Shown: piece after piece, positions 36,886 to 48,629 of the stretch
How the letters are laid out: each line of letters begins with the position of its first letter
How positions within the stretch are numbered: position 1 is the stretch's first letter
Assembly: GCA_950295325.1 (NCBI GenBank)
Contig: OX485803.1
Span: forward strand, 51,165,554 to 51,229,553
Direction of reading: 5' to 3'
Source: Polytrichum commune
Taxonomy: Eukaryota; Streptophyta; Polytrichopsida; Polytrichales; Polytrichaceae
Length of the DNA stretch: 64,000 nucleotides
Translations under genes and position numbers: made by a program
The notes under the pieces: generated by a model
What the model was told of the DNA's origin: nothing
Database searches by the model: none
Seen by the model: the letters and a program-made list of their open reading frames with translations, nothing else

Positions 36886-38310
36886 TTCGATCTAATTGGT
36901 GTGGAGTACCATCACATCACATTTTACCGAGAGGATAATTTTTTTACCCAAACAACACCAAAGAATATGATATAACTTAGTAAGAAAAACGATGACGTTG
37001 GTAAGAAAAAGGCATAGCAACATGTAATTCGACAAAATAGTGTAGTGGAGTGGTGACAGCAGCCTTTTCTGCTACCGTACCCGGTGTGGAATATTGCCAG
37101 ATTAATTACCAGGCAAGTAAATAAGTGAGAGTCATTCGAGGTGACTTTGAGCTCCGTTCCCAATCGACCAATTACAAACTCTGAACCACCCCACCCCTGC
37201 AACACATCAGGCGCTCCTCACTGGCCTGGTTTTCAAGTTGTAATATATAGTATACTGGTCCGTGTATATGTATTTCGGTCTTAATAATATTCCAGAAGGT
37301 CGAGTCAGATTGCGTTTCAGCCAATACTGGTAAGGAGGTTACTCTGCCTTCCACTGCAAGGTCGGCACGAAGAAACAGCAGCAGCAGCAGCGGCGGTACC
37401 TGATTATAAAATTCGTGTCAGCCTTCCACCTACACTGGATAGGATCATTAAGTGTGACTACCAGTAATTTCTCTATAAATATCCACAGTGTTTACTTTTA
37501 CAGTGATAGGAACAGCAACTCTGGACCCAAACTTACTAGAATAAATGAATTATTGCATTAAAGAAGTAAGAAGACACACTACGTGCCTTTACATGTCTCC
37601 ACGTGTCAAAACACCCAAAAAATGTTTATATCTTAGTGCTTTGGAGCCACAAGTTAGTGCGGTAAGTCGCTCTGTTCAAAAGGTCATACTAATGGCTCTG
37701 TTTGGTGTAGTGGAAGGTACAACGTCTTCTTTCATAAGTGTTGGAAATGCAATCTAATAAGGGCTACTTTACATTATGGCCAAGGGTCGTGACTATGAGG
37801 GCCCTTGAAAGTCATCCAAAGGCCGTTCCGTGTTAAATTTTGTGTGGTAAAGAGCCTTCGAGTGCAGTGTAAGGACATATTTGATAGACTCTCGAGCGAA
37901 TGAGATCTCATTAACACTCTATTCTTCACATGGTTTTCCCACACAAGAGGTTCATCATGGCCGGAAGATATTGGGAAGAAGCCAATACATTTTGATGTTT
38001 TCGGGTGTGTGCACCAATGTCACCGCTCGTTTAAAGCAAACCCATGAACACTTTATGATATGTCCATATTGGATGAGCTATGTATAAGAGATTTGGCCAT
38101 GCAAACTCTTGGCAAGTTGTGTTTTGCTGCTAAGATTGAGGATGTGTCTCAATATCTCGATATATATACATATACATATATATATATTTGAAAATATTCT
38201 AACAAGAGGTGCCAAGGACTTGCAAATTTGGCTAACATTGTGGAAACATGAGGCAACCGTTTGCTCCATAATGTGAAGACATGTTGGTTTTCAAAGCTTG
38301 CATTTGTCAT
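36886..38310. other. No gene seen
   Basis: A CAG/CGG tract lies at 37,377-37,395. The block ATATTCCAGAAGGTC...TTACTC (37,286-37,350) recurs at 39,065-39,125. A diverged family A fragment lies near 37,760-37,890. A TATATACATATACATATATA tract lies near 38,160. Confidence 0.4.
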
Positions 38311-38463
38311 CACTACAAGCATATGAGTCCTAGGCAAATGACCCAACATCACTAGAATCTTGTCCTATGTAACTAGAAGATTTGCAAATCTAGCATAGTG
38401 GTAGATTTACATTGATCTTTCATCAATGTGAGATGATTGCGTAGGACTCATTTGTTGGTAGTG
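38311..38463 (+). mobile_element. CACTA-type MITE with CAT target duplication
   Basis: The left end CACTACAAGCATATGAGTCC and the right end, read inward, CACTACCAACAAATGAGTCC are matching inverted ends that begin with CACTA. The 3-bp sequence CAT precedes (38,308-38,310) and follows (38,464-38,466), as expected for CACTA (En/Spm) transposition. 153 bp, non-coding. Related copies lie at 36,723-36,885 and 42,918-43,048. Confidence 0.9.
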
Positions 38464-39879
38464 CATCCAAGTTCTTGCTGAGTTTAGTTGGGTGTCAAGC
38501 ACGCCAATCATCGCTTACTAGAATTGCCATATTTTCACAAAGCAGCATAAACCATGTGGCCTATTCATGTTGACACTACATGATGGATTTACCATCTATT
38601 AGCCACACACAACCTAAAAACATCAATATATTCACACACTGCTCTAGCATACCATTACTCAACTTCTCGTTGTTGCTCCATTTCTAAATGGGGAGTGCAA
38701 AGTGAGAGATTGTCAAAGGTTGAATATTCCGGAGTTGCCACATTGTTTAGTGTACTTTATAAAATTCAAACAAGATGGAGCCAACGTATTGCCTGTAAGT
38801 CAGTCAGAGCCACGACGAACATGCCTACCACAACACATCTGTTCAACTAGCTATTTCGGTAAAATGGCAAGTCAACAATACTCGGACTGAAATTTGTTCA
38901 AGTTGTAAGGAAGGCCCATAACAAATGGTACACAGTGCCTGGTGAATTCCTAGCCTCATGATGCATCCGCCAACAACTAAGTCATGTATGTTACGAGTAT
39001 AGAGGTCCCCCCAAGACGCGATATCAGACTGGCCGGCCTATTTTTATGTTGTTAACGTTGTTGATATTCCAGAAGGTCAGATTGCACTTCCAGCACTGGT
39101 AAAGAAGTTACTCGATCTTCCACTAGAATGCAGACGCGTGTCAGAAGGCAGCACGCTGGCAGTGGGTACTAACTGAAATAATTTACCCAGCAGATGACAG
39201 TCTGCAGATCATGCAAGTAGAGTCTGGTCATGTGACGCAAAGTCCAGGGTCTTATCCACGAGTCCGACATCGTTCCAGTACGACGAACTTAAATACATCA
39301 GGTTTCATTTGAATGATCCATAGTTGCCCATGCTACCATCATCAGCGAGGCGTTTCGTTTCATCAAAATCCGAGCTCGCACCATCATTCGCATGTGCCGG
39401 ATCAAGCCTGTAAGTTATAATCATGCTCCTCGTTCAAACCGTTTTTTTCCCTTCTCGATCGAGTTGCACTGATCACTCGAACCTTAAGCACTTTCCTGTA
39501 GGTACTTATAACTCCACCCTCTCGAAACAATTCCGGCTGCAGCAGGTGGATGTTTATCATCAACAACAACAATGGTGCTCTGCAATGCGAGAGGAGCTGG
39601 CCCATTGTACACGACACTTTGTCCACACAATTGAGGGTCTAGACTTTGTAACTTGCGGAGGACAAATTATCACACACATGAGCGCCATGCACATGATCAT
39701 CATCATCCCCCAAAGAATATTGCCACCAGTACTCCTTCGTTGGTAATTCAAGAAAGGTCCTTACAACACGTGGTTGCGCAATCCACTGCCGAATTTAATA
39801 CACCAAGGGCTCGAAAGGACCAGGTGTATTCACATCCCAATTTTCCAGCCCGTGTCGTCCGGAGAGAGAGAGATTTTTG
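38464..39879. other. No gene identified
   Basis: Mixed composition. 39,000-39,420 is more GC-rich than its surroundings. Open frames at 39,402-39,886 overlap on both strands and have no family features. Confidence 0.4.
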
Positions 39880-40040
39880 GGCATAATCGGTCAAAATCCG
39901 AGTGTCTCCAGATCCAACCAGTTACATGTTGTGATCTTCGGATCTTCTGCAATGATACCAGGTATATTCCATATATTCTCCTAAAAGGATCGGTAATTTT
40001 GCCTGAAGTCTCAAACTTCAACTGGTTATTTCTCACCTCA
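39880..40040 (-). repeat. CCGGTT-family repeat, inverted copy
   Basis: GGCATAATCGGTCAAAATCC, CCAACCAGTTACATGTTG, GGTATATTCCATATATTCTC and CAAACTTCAACTGGTTATTT match the left arm of 23,003-23,440. Confidence 0.7.
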
Positions 40041-40920
40041 TGTAACTAGCGGCCCACTCTCCCCATTCAATGTTTCCAGCCAGATTGTGATGGCCACAGA
40101 TTGTCAAGGTTTGTGTGTGTTTAGTGCCTAAAAACTGCGGCGGCCATGTGAACACAGCACACAAAATTGCGGCTGCTATGATGGCCTCTTCAGAGTACCT
40201 GAAAATTTGTGTACTAGGGCCACCCATGCTTTGCTGATTACAGGTTTTATCAGCCACCGTCAGCCACTTCCAGCATTTCCCCTGAAGGAATCATCTGACC
40301 TTGGTGATTTAATCATTGAATCAAATTAGGGCTTGAATTACTTCTGGCAGAAGGTAGGGCTCTTACCGAAAGGTAGGCAATGCATCCTGTCATATATCAA
40401 AGGAAATCATCTTCTGAATAACCGGGGGCTAACCGGCTCCAATTCATGTTGGTGACAAACACCAATGTCATTTTTAATTTGCAAGGCTGTAAGCTCACAA
40501 AGGGCAGTGGTTTTTTTTGTGTTTTGTGTTTTTTCTTTTTTTGTATGCCCCACTATATATGCATGCACAAAATTGAAAAGAACTAGGGAATAGCAAGTAC
40601 TTAGGGATGTGAATACAGTGGGATTTATGATCTGTGATACTCATATGATATGCGAATATTAAAAGTTGTTTGTGGCTTGAATGTAGGGCATGCAGTAATA
40701 AGGGATGTTGTTGCAATCGCCCCTTGTAGTAGGCATTGTTTACATAGGAATGCATTGGTCCAAGTGGCCTCTCACGAAATGTACTAGGATTTATGCAATC
40801 TAAAATAGCATAATGCAGTGACATCCATGCAATCCACAGGATAAAATGCCCCAACAAATCACCATGATACCTTTAAATGCATTATGTTGAGTAAGGGCTC
40901 CGATGTTAAGTGCACCGTTT
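40041..40920. other. No gene seen
   Basis: The minus-strand open frame 40,495-40,857 (120 codons) shows no domain and covers a T-rich tract. No repeat ends were resolved. Confidence 0.4.
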
Positions 40921-41112
40921 ATGGTATTTGGCATCACTTGCTATTTGGAGTTACATAGTGCTACAACGTTTTACTATGGTCAACAAAGGTCGAATTGGTT
41001 GTTTGGGCACTATAGAACATTAACATCTTTACTTGGTAAAAATCTACATTAACAATAAAATGTTATATCATTGTGTAACTCCAACCAATAAATGACACTA
41101 AATATTGTGTAC
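40921..41112. mobile_element. TIR MITE, GAGTTAC family
   Basis: The left part (GGTATTTGGCATCACTTGCT, then TTGGAGTTACATAGTG) is mirrored on the right by CATTGTGTAACTCCAACC and ATGACACTAAATATTG. The same inverted layout occurs at 31,048-31,225, and related blocks at 16,180-16,390 and 36,230-36,430. Confidence 0.65.
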
Positions 41113-42344
41113 AGTGTGGCACGGGTCTCGTCAATTTTGCCTTTAATCAATATCATAGATGTACCACTAGTATGTCACAAAATATATGTTTTCTTTGGTT
41201 AGAAAACCCCATTGAATGGTAATAGTAGCATATGGGCGAAGAGGCTCTTCATTCACATTTGCTTCCTCAGGAAGCCATTGTTTCTTTCTTTCTTTCTTTC
41301 TTCTTGGTCATAGTTGTGGTTATGTAATTATACACCCCGATGGCAAAAACAAGGCCATCTACAAAGTAGTTTTGATGTCCTTAAGAAGTCCTTCAAGTAG
41401 ATTTTTTTGGGGGATCAATGTAATACATGAACTTGGACCTATACCGTCCCGTGTATTGCATGCCCCGTGGTTCACCTCATTGTTTCATAAACAATGAACA
41501 GTGGTAAGAAACAATGAGGTGACGACCTCACATGTGATTGTATTAAGTTAGTTTTGTTGTGTATGTAATATATTTTGTCACCATCTTTACATACTACCAT
41601 ATTTCTATTTACTTCTTGTGACATGTTGTGTTAATAAAGTTGGAGTTCATATACAAAGTAGCACATAATTTATGAGCACTTTCTTTAATTAAAACCTCAA
41701 AAACATAGAATGTAAATTTCATTGGATCAAAAGCATGAATGCAACTTCTAATTGTACAAATGGTGAGCATGTGTTTGTAGGTTGCCAATATTAATCATTT
41801 CTATATTTGCACACAAGGCTTTAGAACTAATAAGCCTTTCCTTCTCAAACCATCTTCACATTTTAGTAAAAGCATCTTGGAATTATTTTAAACAAAGTTT
41901 TCCTCATGTCGGGGATTAATTTGCACCCTCCAACACAATTGTTTGTATGAGACCACAAGTATGATGTCAACTTATTTGATTCATGATTCATTTGCCTTGC
42001 AAGTGTTGTGGATTTCATTATCTACTAAGTCATCCTAGACTTTGTTGGTGTTACACCTATGGTATATCTCATTGTGGGGTCATTGGGTCAATTGGGTCAA
42101 TTGGTCATCCTAAAAACTTGTAGCATCAAATTACTCAAATTATAATTGTGAGATGAACTAATGCCCATAATGGACAATGAATTATGATGCTCACAACTCA
42201 TTGTTTGGATGGGAAACAACAACCACTAGGCACATGCATCCATAGTAACCAAATTATGTTCCCTTTTACATCACAACTTTCATAACATGTGCTTGTAAAA
42301 ATAATGTAAAGACTTCACGAACTCAAAAGTATGAAGTATGACAA
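41113..42344. other. No gene seen; one perfect hairpin
   Basis: A TTTC microsatellite lies at 41,281-41,302. At 41,472-41,522, TCACCTCATTGTTTC pairs perfectly with GAAACAATGAGGTGA around a 21-base loop. Nothing coding is recognised. Confidence 0.45.
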
Positions 42345-42700
42345 GTTTCGATGTTGCCACCGGTGCAACTCATGATGTTGCTTCGTCTTCGAGTTGGTCG
42401 AAGTCCAAATTGTAATCCCAAAATATGCGTCACACAAATCAATAGTTTCAAAGACTATTATTGCTTACTTTGAAAGATGAAGACCTTAAATGGACGTGGA
42501 CAAGTTGACCTACACCTATCGCCTCCAAGGGCAAGCCCTTAGGTTCCCACATGGTTGGTTGAAAATAATCGGTTCACCATGATACTCATATGATCAGGTG
42601 GACCATAAGTGGTAAGTTGCACTAGAAATCAAGTGCTAGGAATCCAAGTGTTTGATCCCAAGTCACCCGTCTTAAACTCAATTGCATTGGCATATATGGA
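42345..42700 (+). repeat. Dispersed repeat Q, uninterrupted copy
   Basis: It aligns with 60,255-60,930 in the NAC gene: TGTTGCCACCGGTG, GATGTTGCTTCGTCTTC, GGCAAGCCC.TAGGTTC.CACATGG and GTGGACCATA. The NAC-intron copy is split by a 370-bp insertion, while this copy is continuous at the corresponding point near 42,450-42,475. Confidence 0.7.
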
Positions 42701-42917
42701 ATTTCATGAATTGTGGATATTCTATTCATGTTCTCCAAATTGGCATTCACCATGTGAATCCTTTCAAGTACCCAAATAGTGATGCACTCTTTGAGAGCTT
42801 GAAGCGCATTATTACGTGAAGGCCCATTCATGTGTAGTTTTGTAGGGTTTTTAATTGCATACTTCCTCCCCGTGGGGTCTAGATATAGCACTTTAGATTA
42901 TGGTGTCTTGATTCTAA

Positions 42918-43048
42918 CACTACAAGCATATGAGTCCTAGGCAACTCATCTTGCATCAGTAAAAATCGCCCTAAGTCATAGAACAGTATAAAAATCTACC
43001 ATCGCACCAACGCATGACATGTTGGCTACGTCTCATATGCTCGGAGTG
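42918..43048 (+). mobile_element. CACTA-type MITE, third copy
   Basis: The left end CACTACAAGCATATGAGTCC and the right end, read inward, CACTCCGAGCATATGAGACG form inverted ends. The flanks are TAA on the left and CAA on the right, compatible with a mutated 3-bp duplication. The interior shares only the ends with 38,311-38,463. Confidence 0.75.
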
Positions 43049-44189
43049 CAAATTTGAAGATGTTATGGCAAATCTGAAATGTCCATGTAGTTAAGCTAAT
43101 TGGTGCAACCTCTTCCATCAACCAGTGACCTCAAAAAACTATAAGATAGACAGGTATCTTGGAGAAGTTTCTTAAAATAGGGTTTACCTTTTGATGCTTA
43201 GCATGTGCATCCAAGAAGTGCAAGGTGAAAGTTTTAATAAAGTTATGGAATTGGTATTCACGTGAGGAAGAGTGTTCACTCTTGGCTTTTTGTAGATTCT
43301 TCTCTTTGAGCATAGAGGGCTACTCCATTTGTCAAGTTCAAAACCAAGTGCGATAAACATAAAAATGATGCTTCTAAGATGTATCACCAAAATGGACCAA
43401 ATTTCTATCATTGGTTTTCCACGAGTAGATGCACATGGACAAGTTATATATATATATATATATAGCTTCAAGTCCATTACATAGAAAAACACAATAACCA
43501 AATTTGATGATTTCTTCTTTGTATAAAACATACCGTTTCTAACTAGAATGATGTAGAATTCAAATAAAACATTCAAGACGGCGTGTAATATATTACACGT
43601 GTAATATATAACGTCATTCAAGATGGTGTTAAAATATATATAACACGCCGTCTTGGGTTTTCAAAGGCAACTTGGAGCTTTTTAACTTATGTACATATTT
43701 GACAAATGCCCCTATCCAATCCTTTGACAACTTGACCCCCTAGGCATGTACTTGAATTCAATTGACGGTTGCACTTGCCACTCCCTACATGGTAGCAATG
43801 TGCAATGGGCCACTTTCCCTACGAACTTGGGGCCTAATAAGTTAAAATAGGTGGGGTGCGGGATCTATCATGTCACATGCATGGGAACTACTAAAGTTAC
43901 GGGCCTCAACCAATCACCTTTGGAACACATATAGTGCCAAGGGAGGAGGCGCAATCTAGGGGGAGGGGGGCTAAGTTAGTGGCAAATTGTTGGGCCGAAA
44001 TCCTAGAAAACTTCCTTGAACCCCCCGGGCCAACATTGTGGCCGCCTCCACTTTGTTGAAGTTAGTCTTCGTATAGTAGAGGCGCTTATTCTCAATTAGG
44101 ATCCCATCGACAATCTATATGATATTGATCAAGCCAGAACTAAGTGTCATGACACATGTCCTAGTTTTGAGTGGTAAAGTGAGGAGGAA
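43049..44189. other. No gene seen; TA tract and a hairpin
   Basis: A (TA)n tract lies at 43,445-43,464. At 43,574-43,657, CAAGACGGCGTGT pairs with ACACGCCGTCTTG; inside it, ATTCAAGATGGTGTTA repeats the left arm imperfectly. The open frame 43,184-43,621 crosses these repeats and is not a credible gene. Confidence 0.5.
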
Positions 44190-47050
44190 TGAGTGTTTAA
44201 AATGAGCAGTTATGGTAGACTCCAACCATTGGTAATATGTTTGGGGCAACTGTTGGCTTCAAAACATTACAGTATTTTCAATTTAAGGAAGAAAAGAAAA
44301 TCACCAGAAATTTGTAGTCCTCATGATTTTTATCTTCCTACATGGGAAAAAGTTGCACCGCCTTATGTTTCTCCAAACCTCGCGCAAAATCTTTTAAGTG
44401 CTTGGTTATGGGCGACTCTACTCTAATGAGGTTCAAGATAGCAGGCTAGGAGCTAGAAGAGGTGGCATCGCCATGTGTTTCCATCCTATACTACATTTGT
44501 TAATTTATGATCAAAGTTCTCTAGCTGATAATAGAGCCCAATGGGTTAGGTTCAAAGGGTTAAAAGGTGTGATATTGGGGTTCTTAAGGTCTATGCTTCA
44601 AATATGATTGGGGAGAGGTGTGCCATGTGGAATGATCACGACTGGTGATTTTAATATGAATGAGAGCCCTTTGGATAGGTCCACATTGCCATAAAGCCGG
44701 CTAATGAGTTCAAAGGAAAAATTGACTTGGCTTGATATTAAAAGTAAATTTAACATTGAAGATTACTTTAGTAGACGCAATGGTCCAATCTATTCATGGG
44801 ACAATTTACAAGATGACGGTATTCGGGTGCTTGCTAGATTACATAGATTCTATTTTTCCCAATTCGGACCAAAATCATTATTCTCATATTGTGCATTATA
44901 AGATCTTTGGTGATTCATCGTTTTCTAAGCATCATCTGGTTTCTCTTCTCATTAACCTTAGTAATAGCCCTTTGGGTGGGTCCTCTTGGAATGCTAATGC
45001 AAGTTTTCTCCAAGATGTGAAAGACCCTATTAAGGCCTTAAGGGAAGCGGCTCCTTCCCTTATGTCGTTCTTATCAAACTTAGGAAAATAATAAAATATC
45101 ACTAACAATTTTGTATTGCTAGAGCAACTACGGATAGATTGGAGGAGGCTCACCTTAGAACATCTCTTGAATTGTGGCAAGTTTTACTTCATTCAGATCC
45201 ACAAAATAAAGCTACTAAATCCACCAATAAGGAGCTAAGGTCTCAACTACAATGACTAGTGGATAGGAAAGAAGATAGGTGTAGGATTCCGTCGAGAACC
45301 AAATAGTTGAAGTCCAGGGACAAAATGAATAAGTATTTCTTTTCCTCAGTCAAGGAGTGTCCAATGGGAGGTCTCATTCCAAAATTTATACAATGAAGAT
45401 GACACAATTGTATCCTTGAGTGCGAATCTTGCTTAGGTGTGTAATATCTTCTACTCCAAGTTATACGCTAGTTTAGTTCCAGATGAGCAAAAAGAGGGTT
45501 GTTGTGTGGAGCTATTGAGACATATACTATGTAAGTTTTCTCTTGTAGCTTAGAAAGTGTTGAAAGCCCCGATCACGGAAGAGGAACTCTCTAGTGAACT
45601 CACTAGTGCAATTCAAACACTTGCGAAAGGAAAGAATCTAGGACCAGATGGCCTCACGGCATAATTCCTCAAAAATATACAGGAGTTCATGAGTGTTGAT
45701 TTCACAATGTTGGTGAATGAAGCTTTTGTTTGTAGCCGATTCCCGAATGGAGTCGCTGGTGGGCTCATTGGCCTCTTGTTTTAAGAAGGGGACATGTTGA
45801 AATTGATAAATTGGAGGCCCATCACTCTCCTAAACACTACATACAAGATTTTTACTAAAGCTCTACAATGGCGCCTTCAACCTTTGTTGGAGGAGGTAAT
45901 AGACAACGACCAAACTTGCCTTCCTTCCCCTCAAATTCATTTTGGATAACATTCTTCTCACATAGGAATCAATTCAATGGGCTAAAGAGTCACACCAAGA
46001 TTCTATCTTCCTCAAGCTTGGCTTTAGCAATGCTTATGATAGAATTGATTGAAATTTCATGTTTAATGTTATGGTGAATTTCGGGATGCCAAACTCCTTC
46101 ATCAATATGATTAGATTGTTATTCTAAGATGAAATTGTTTTAGTTAACATCAACAAGCAAGGTACAAAACCTTTTGATCTTCATAGAGGAGTCCCGTGGT
46201 TGTCCCCTAGCTCCTTATTTGTTCATAATTTCGAGCTAGCCTCGGGTTTGGAGACTAATTGGCAAAAAAAATGGCATATTGGTGCAGTTGAGGGACACAA
46301 TCGGGTTTGGTGAACAAATTGCAATGGAAATGGGCTTCCAATGGAGACATGTCTAAGTTACTTGGCACTCCTTTTGGCCTTCATTTGGAGATTTAGGATG
46401 TGGATTAATTCCTTGTGGACACGATCAAGGCAAAACTTCTAATATTGGGTTTTAAATTTCTAATATTGAATAATCAAGGTTTGGCGTCACATTGCTCAGG
46501 CTTGGAAGGTGATGGCATGATCGGCTAATTTCGGCCTTTTTCGCGAGGGGATGCATATTCAACATGGCATTCAATCTACTTCACATGAATGGGTATGAAC
46601 CCAAAGGATGAGTTGCCCAAAGTGGTGGTTTATGTTGGTTACCTTTAGGTGTTTAGATTTGGCCTAGGAGAAATTACTGCAAAATTTATGGGTACCTTCC
46701 CTAAATCCACTATGGGGTCGCAATACTAAACTCTCACCAAGGTGAACCCAAATGCAAGGAATGAAGAGCCCCCACGGCCTTCTTAGGGTGGATGTCGAGG
46801 GTTTGGGTGGACATATTGACACGAGGTAGCTCTCAAATTATTTCACCTTGTTCTTTGGAAAATTGGATGAACTCTTCTTTGACCTAGTGCGTTGGTGGTG
46901 GCCCGAAATTACACCTTTTTCTAGTATACTTGGCCAAGTTGGGTAAGAAGTGGATTACTACCCAAGAGGCTTTTAAGAAGTCGATCCTTGATAAGTGGTG
47001 GAATTAAATTTCCCCCCTTCATTTCTCCTAGATGGAACATCATTTGGCAA
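44190..47050 (+). mobile_element. Degenerate L1-like LINE
   Basis: Endonuclease and reverse-transcriptase blocks occur in the L1 order, with stops and frame changes. They are GARRGGIAMCFHPILHLLIY (44,449-44,510), TTGDFNMNESPLDR (44,640-44,682), a WDNLQDDGIRVLARLHRFYF endonuclease block (44,797-44,858), HYKIFGDSSFSKHHLVSLLI (about 44,894-44,955, SDH altered to SKH) and KGKNLGPDGLTA (45,630-45,660). Next come LKLINWRPITLLNTTYKIF (about 45,798-45,854), LKLGFSNAYDRID (46,011-46,050) and a GCPLAPYLF-like block near 46,200. The catalytic F/YxDD motif, which should follow, is missing. The 3' part to about 47,050 keeps reverse-transcriptase tail features only weakly. Confidence 0.85.
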
Positions 47051-47119
47051 AAACACAAGGCACATAAGGACAATTGACCAACATTGGGTTGTAGTAATGT
47101 TCTATTGTTGTTGGGTGGA

Positions 47120-47215
47120 AAGGCCGGGGCGAACCAACCTGTACACTGGTTCCTTGGAGGCAAGGGTTTAGGCATCCAACAAGGAACGAGTGTATGGGTT
47201 AGTTCGCCCAAATCG
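47120..47215 (-). repeat. GAACCAACC block, inverted copy
   Basis: GGCGAACCAACCTGTACACTGG...CAACAAGGAACGAGTGTATG is the inverted form of 19,230-19,310, and it is itself partly palindromic (GGCGAACCAACC ... GGTTAGTTCGCC). Confidence 0.65.
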
Positions 47216-47629
47216 TGTGGGAATTTGCGGGTATAACTAAGAACGATTATTTACATGCCCCATGAAAAAATGTCCTATTTTGGACACTTCCAACTCTACA
47301 AAATTTTCTAGGTGTTGGTGATATATGGCACAAGAATTGTCTCATCCAATCAAGAATCAAGAATCACCATAGATTTTAATTCTGAGTTCAAGAATCGCAA
47401 TAAAGATTCTAAGTTACAGAGATTAAAGTGAAGAATCTTTTATTCTCAAATAGATCTTTCCAAATGTGTCCGCTATTGAACCTAAAATGATGTCTATAAT
47501 TTGAGCGCATAGTCCAATCTCATTGGAACACACCTTTTTTTAGTGTCCAATCTTCACGATGAGCCCTGCCATAAGGTGGGTGGGTCTTAAGTGGCTCGTT
47601 TTCTTAATCGGACCCCTAGATTTGGTTGA

Positions 47630-47955
47630 TGTGGTTCGGTGAGGATCAAAAGTAAACATCATAAAGACACGTGTTTAAAAGAGATTGGATTGCATCTTCA
47701 AATATTAATAACTACTCTACACTCAATAGTGAGCACAATTGGGAGGACTTGTGTATCTAGTTTAAACATCAACAAACATGCACTTCCGATAACCATAACT
47801 AAATTAAGGGAGGTCCGATTTTCAATCCGAGTTTTACAAATGTCTCATCGTAGATTTTCTAATGCTACACGAGTTTTGTTTTGTAAATCCAATTGTTGGA
47901 AGTTGAAGAACATGAAAAATGAACCAAATAACATCCACATACCTTATGCCACTAA
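47630..47955 (-). repeat. Dispersed repeat, 'ATAAGGTATGTGG' family, inverted copy
   Basis: It matches 33,131-33,430 in reverse orientation, ending AACATCCACATACCTTATG. The open frames here are by-products of the repeat. Confidence 0.65.
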
Positions 47956-48100
47956 AACATATGCTTTCACTTATGAAGAGTGGCCACACTAGGCCCGCAC
48001 ACCTTAATTTATCCAAATTTATCTATTTGCTTAAGACTCACTCGCTCATGAAAGTAATCTTTACAATATCCTATCCCACTCAACAAATTTTGTGGCAATC

Positions 48101-48629
48101 AGGGCCGCTTCACACTATGGCCGAAGGTCGAGAGGCCGTTGATTTCCACCAATCAGATTGCAAGAAACCAAGAATTATGCATCTCGACCCTTCACACTGG
48201 AGGCCAAAGTCCAAAGGTTGTCGCTCTCCAAGATGCCTACGTGGCAATACTTTAATTTATTTTTATTTTTATCAAGGCAACATACTCTTGAAAGAAGTTT
48301 GGGTTGGATAGGAATGGAAACCCAAACTTAAGTCGACAGACCGTCGATTTTTTTCATTAAAAAATTAAAAAATTAAAATAACTGACAAGATCTTGACCAT
48401 TAGATTGGAGGGGTTGTTTTGAGCTATGAATGCAATGGGATGCTCCTTCTTCCTTTGGACTTTGGACTTAGCCTTTGGAGGCTTCACACTATGCCTAGCC
48501 AAAGGTTCCAATTCCTATATTTTTTTTTTGGCTATGCATTTTCAGCCCATTTCTTTGGACTCTCAACAAAGTTTGGCCATTCAATCCCACGGCCTCTCGA
48601 CTTGGACGGCCATAGTGTGAAGCAGCCCT
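48101..48629. mobile_element. TIR element, 'AGGGCCGCTTCACACTATGG' family
   Basis: The left end is AGGGCCGCTTCACACTATGG and the right end, read inward, AGGGCTGCTTCACACTATGG. Both continue through CGAGAGGCCG within about 40 bases. An extra internal GGCTTCACACTATGCCTAGC near 48,480 looks like a third end, so this may be one element inside another. The CTTCACAC core resembles family A (11,448). Confidence 0.8.

Noticed and set aside
43184-43621. 145-codon minus-strand open frame
   Set aside because: It spans a TA tract and an inverted repeat, and no domain is seen.
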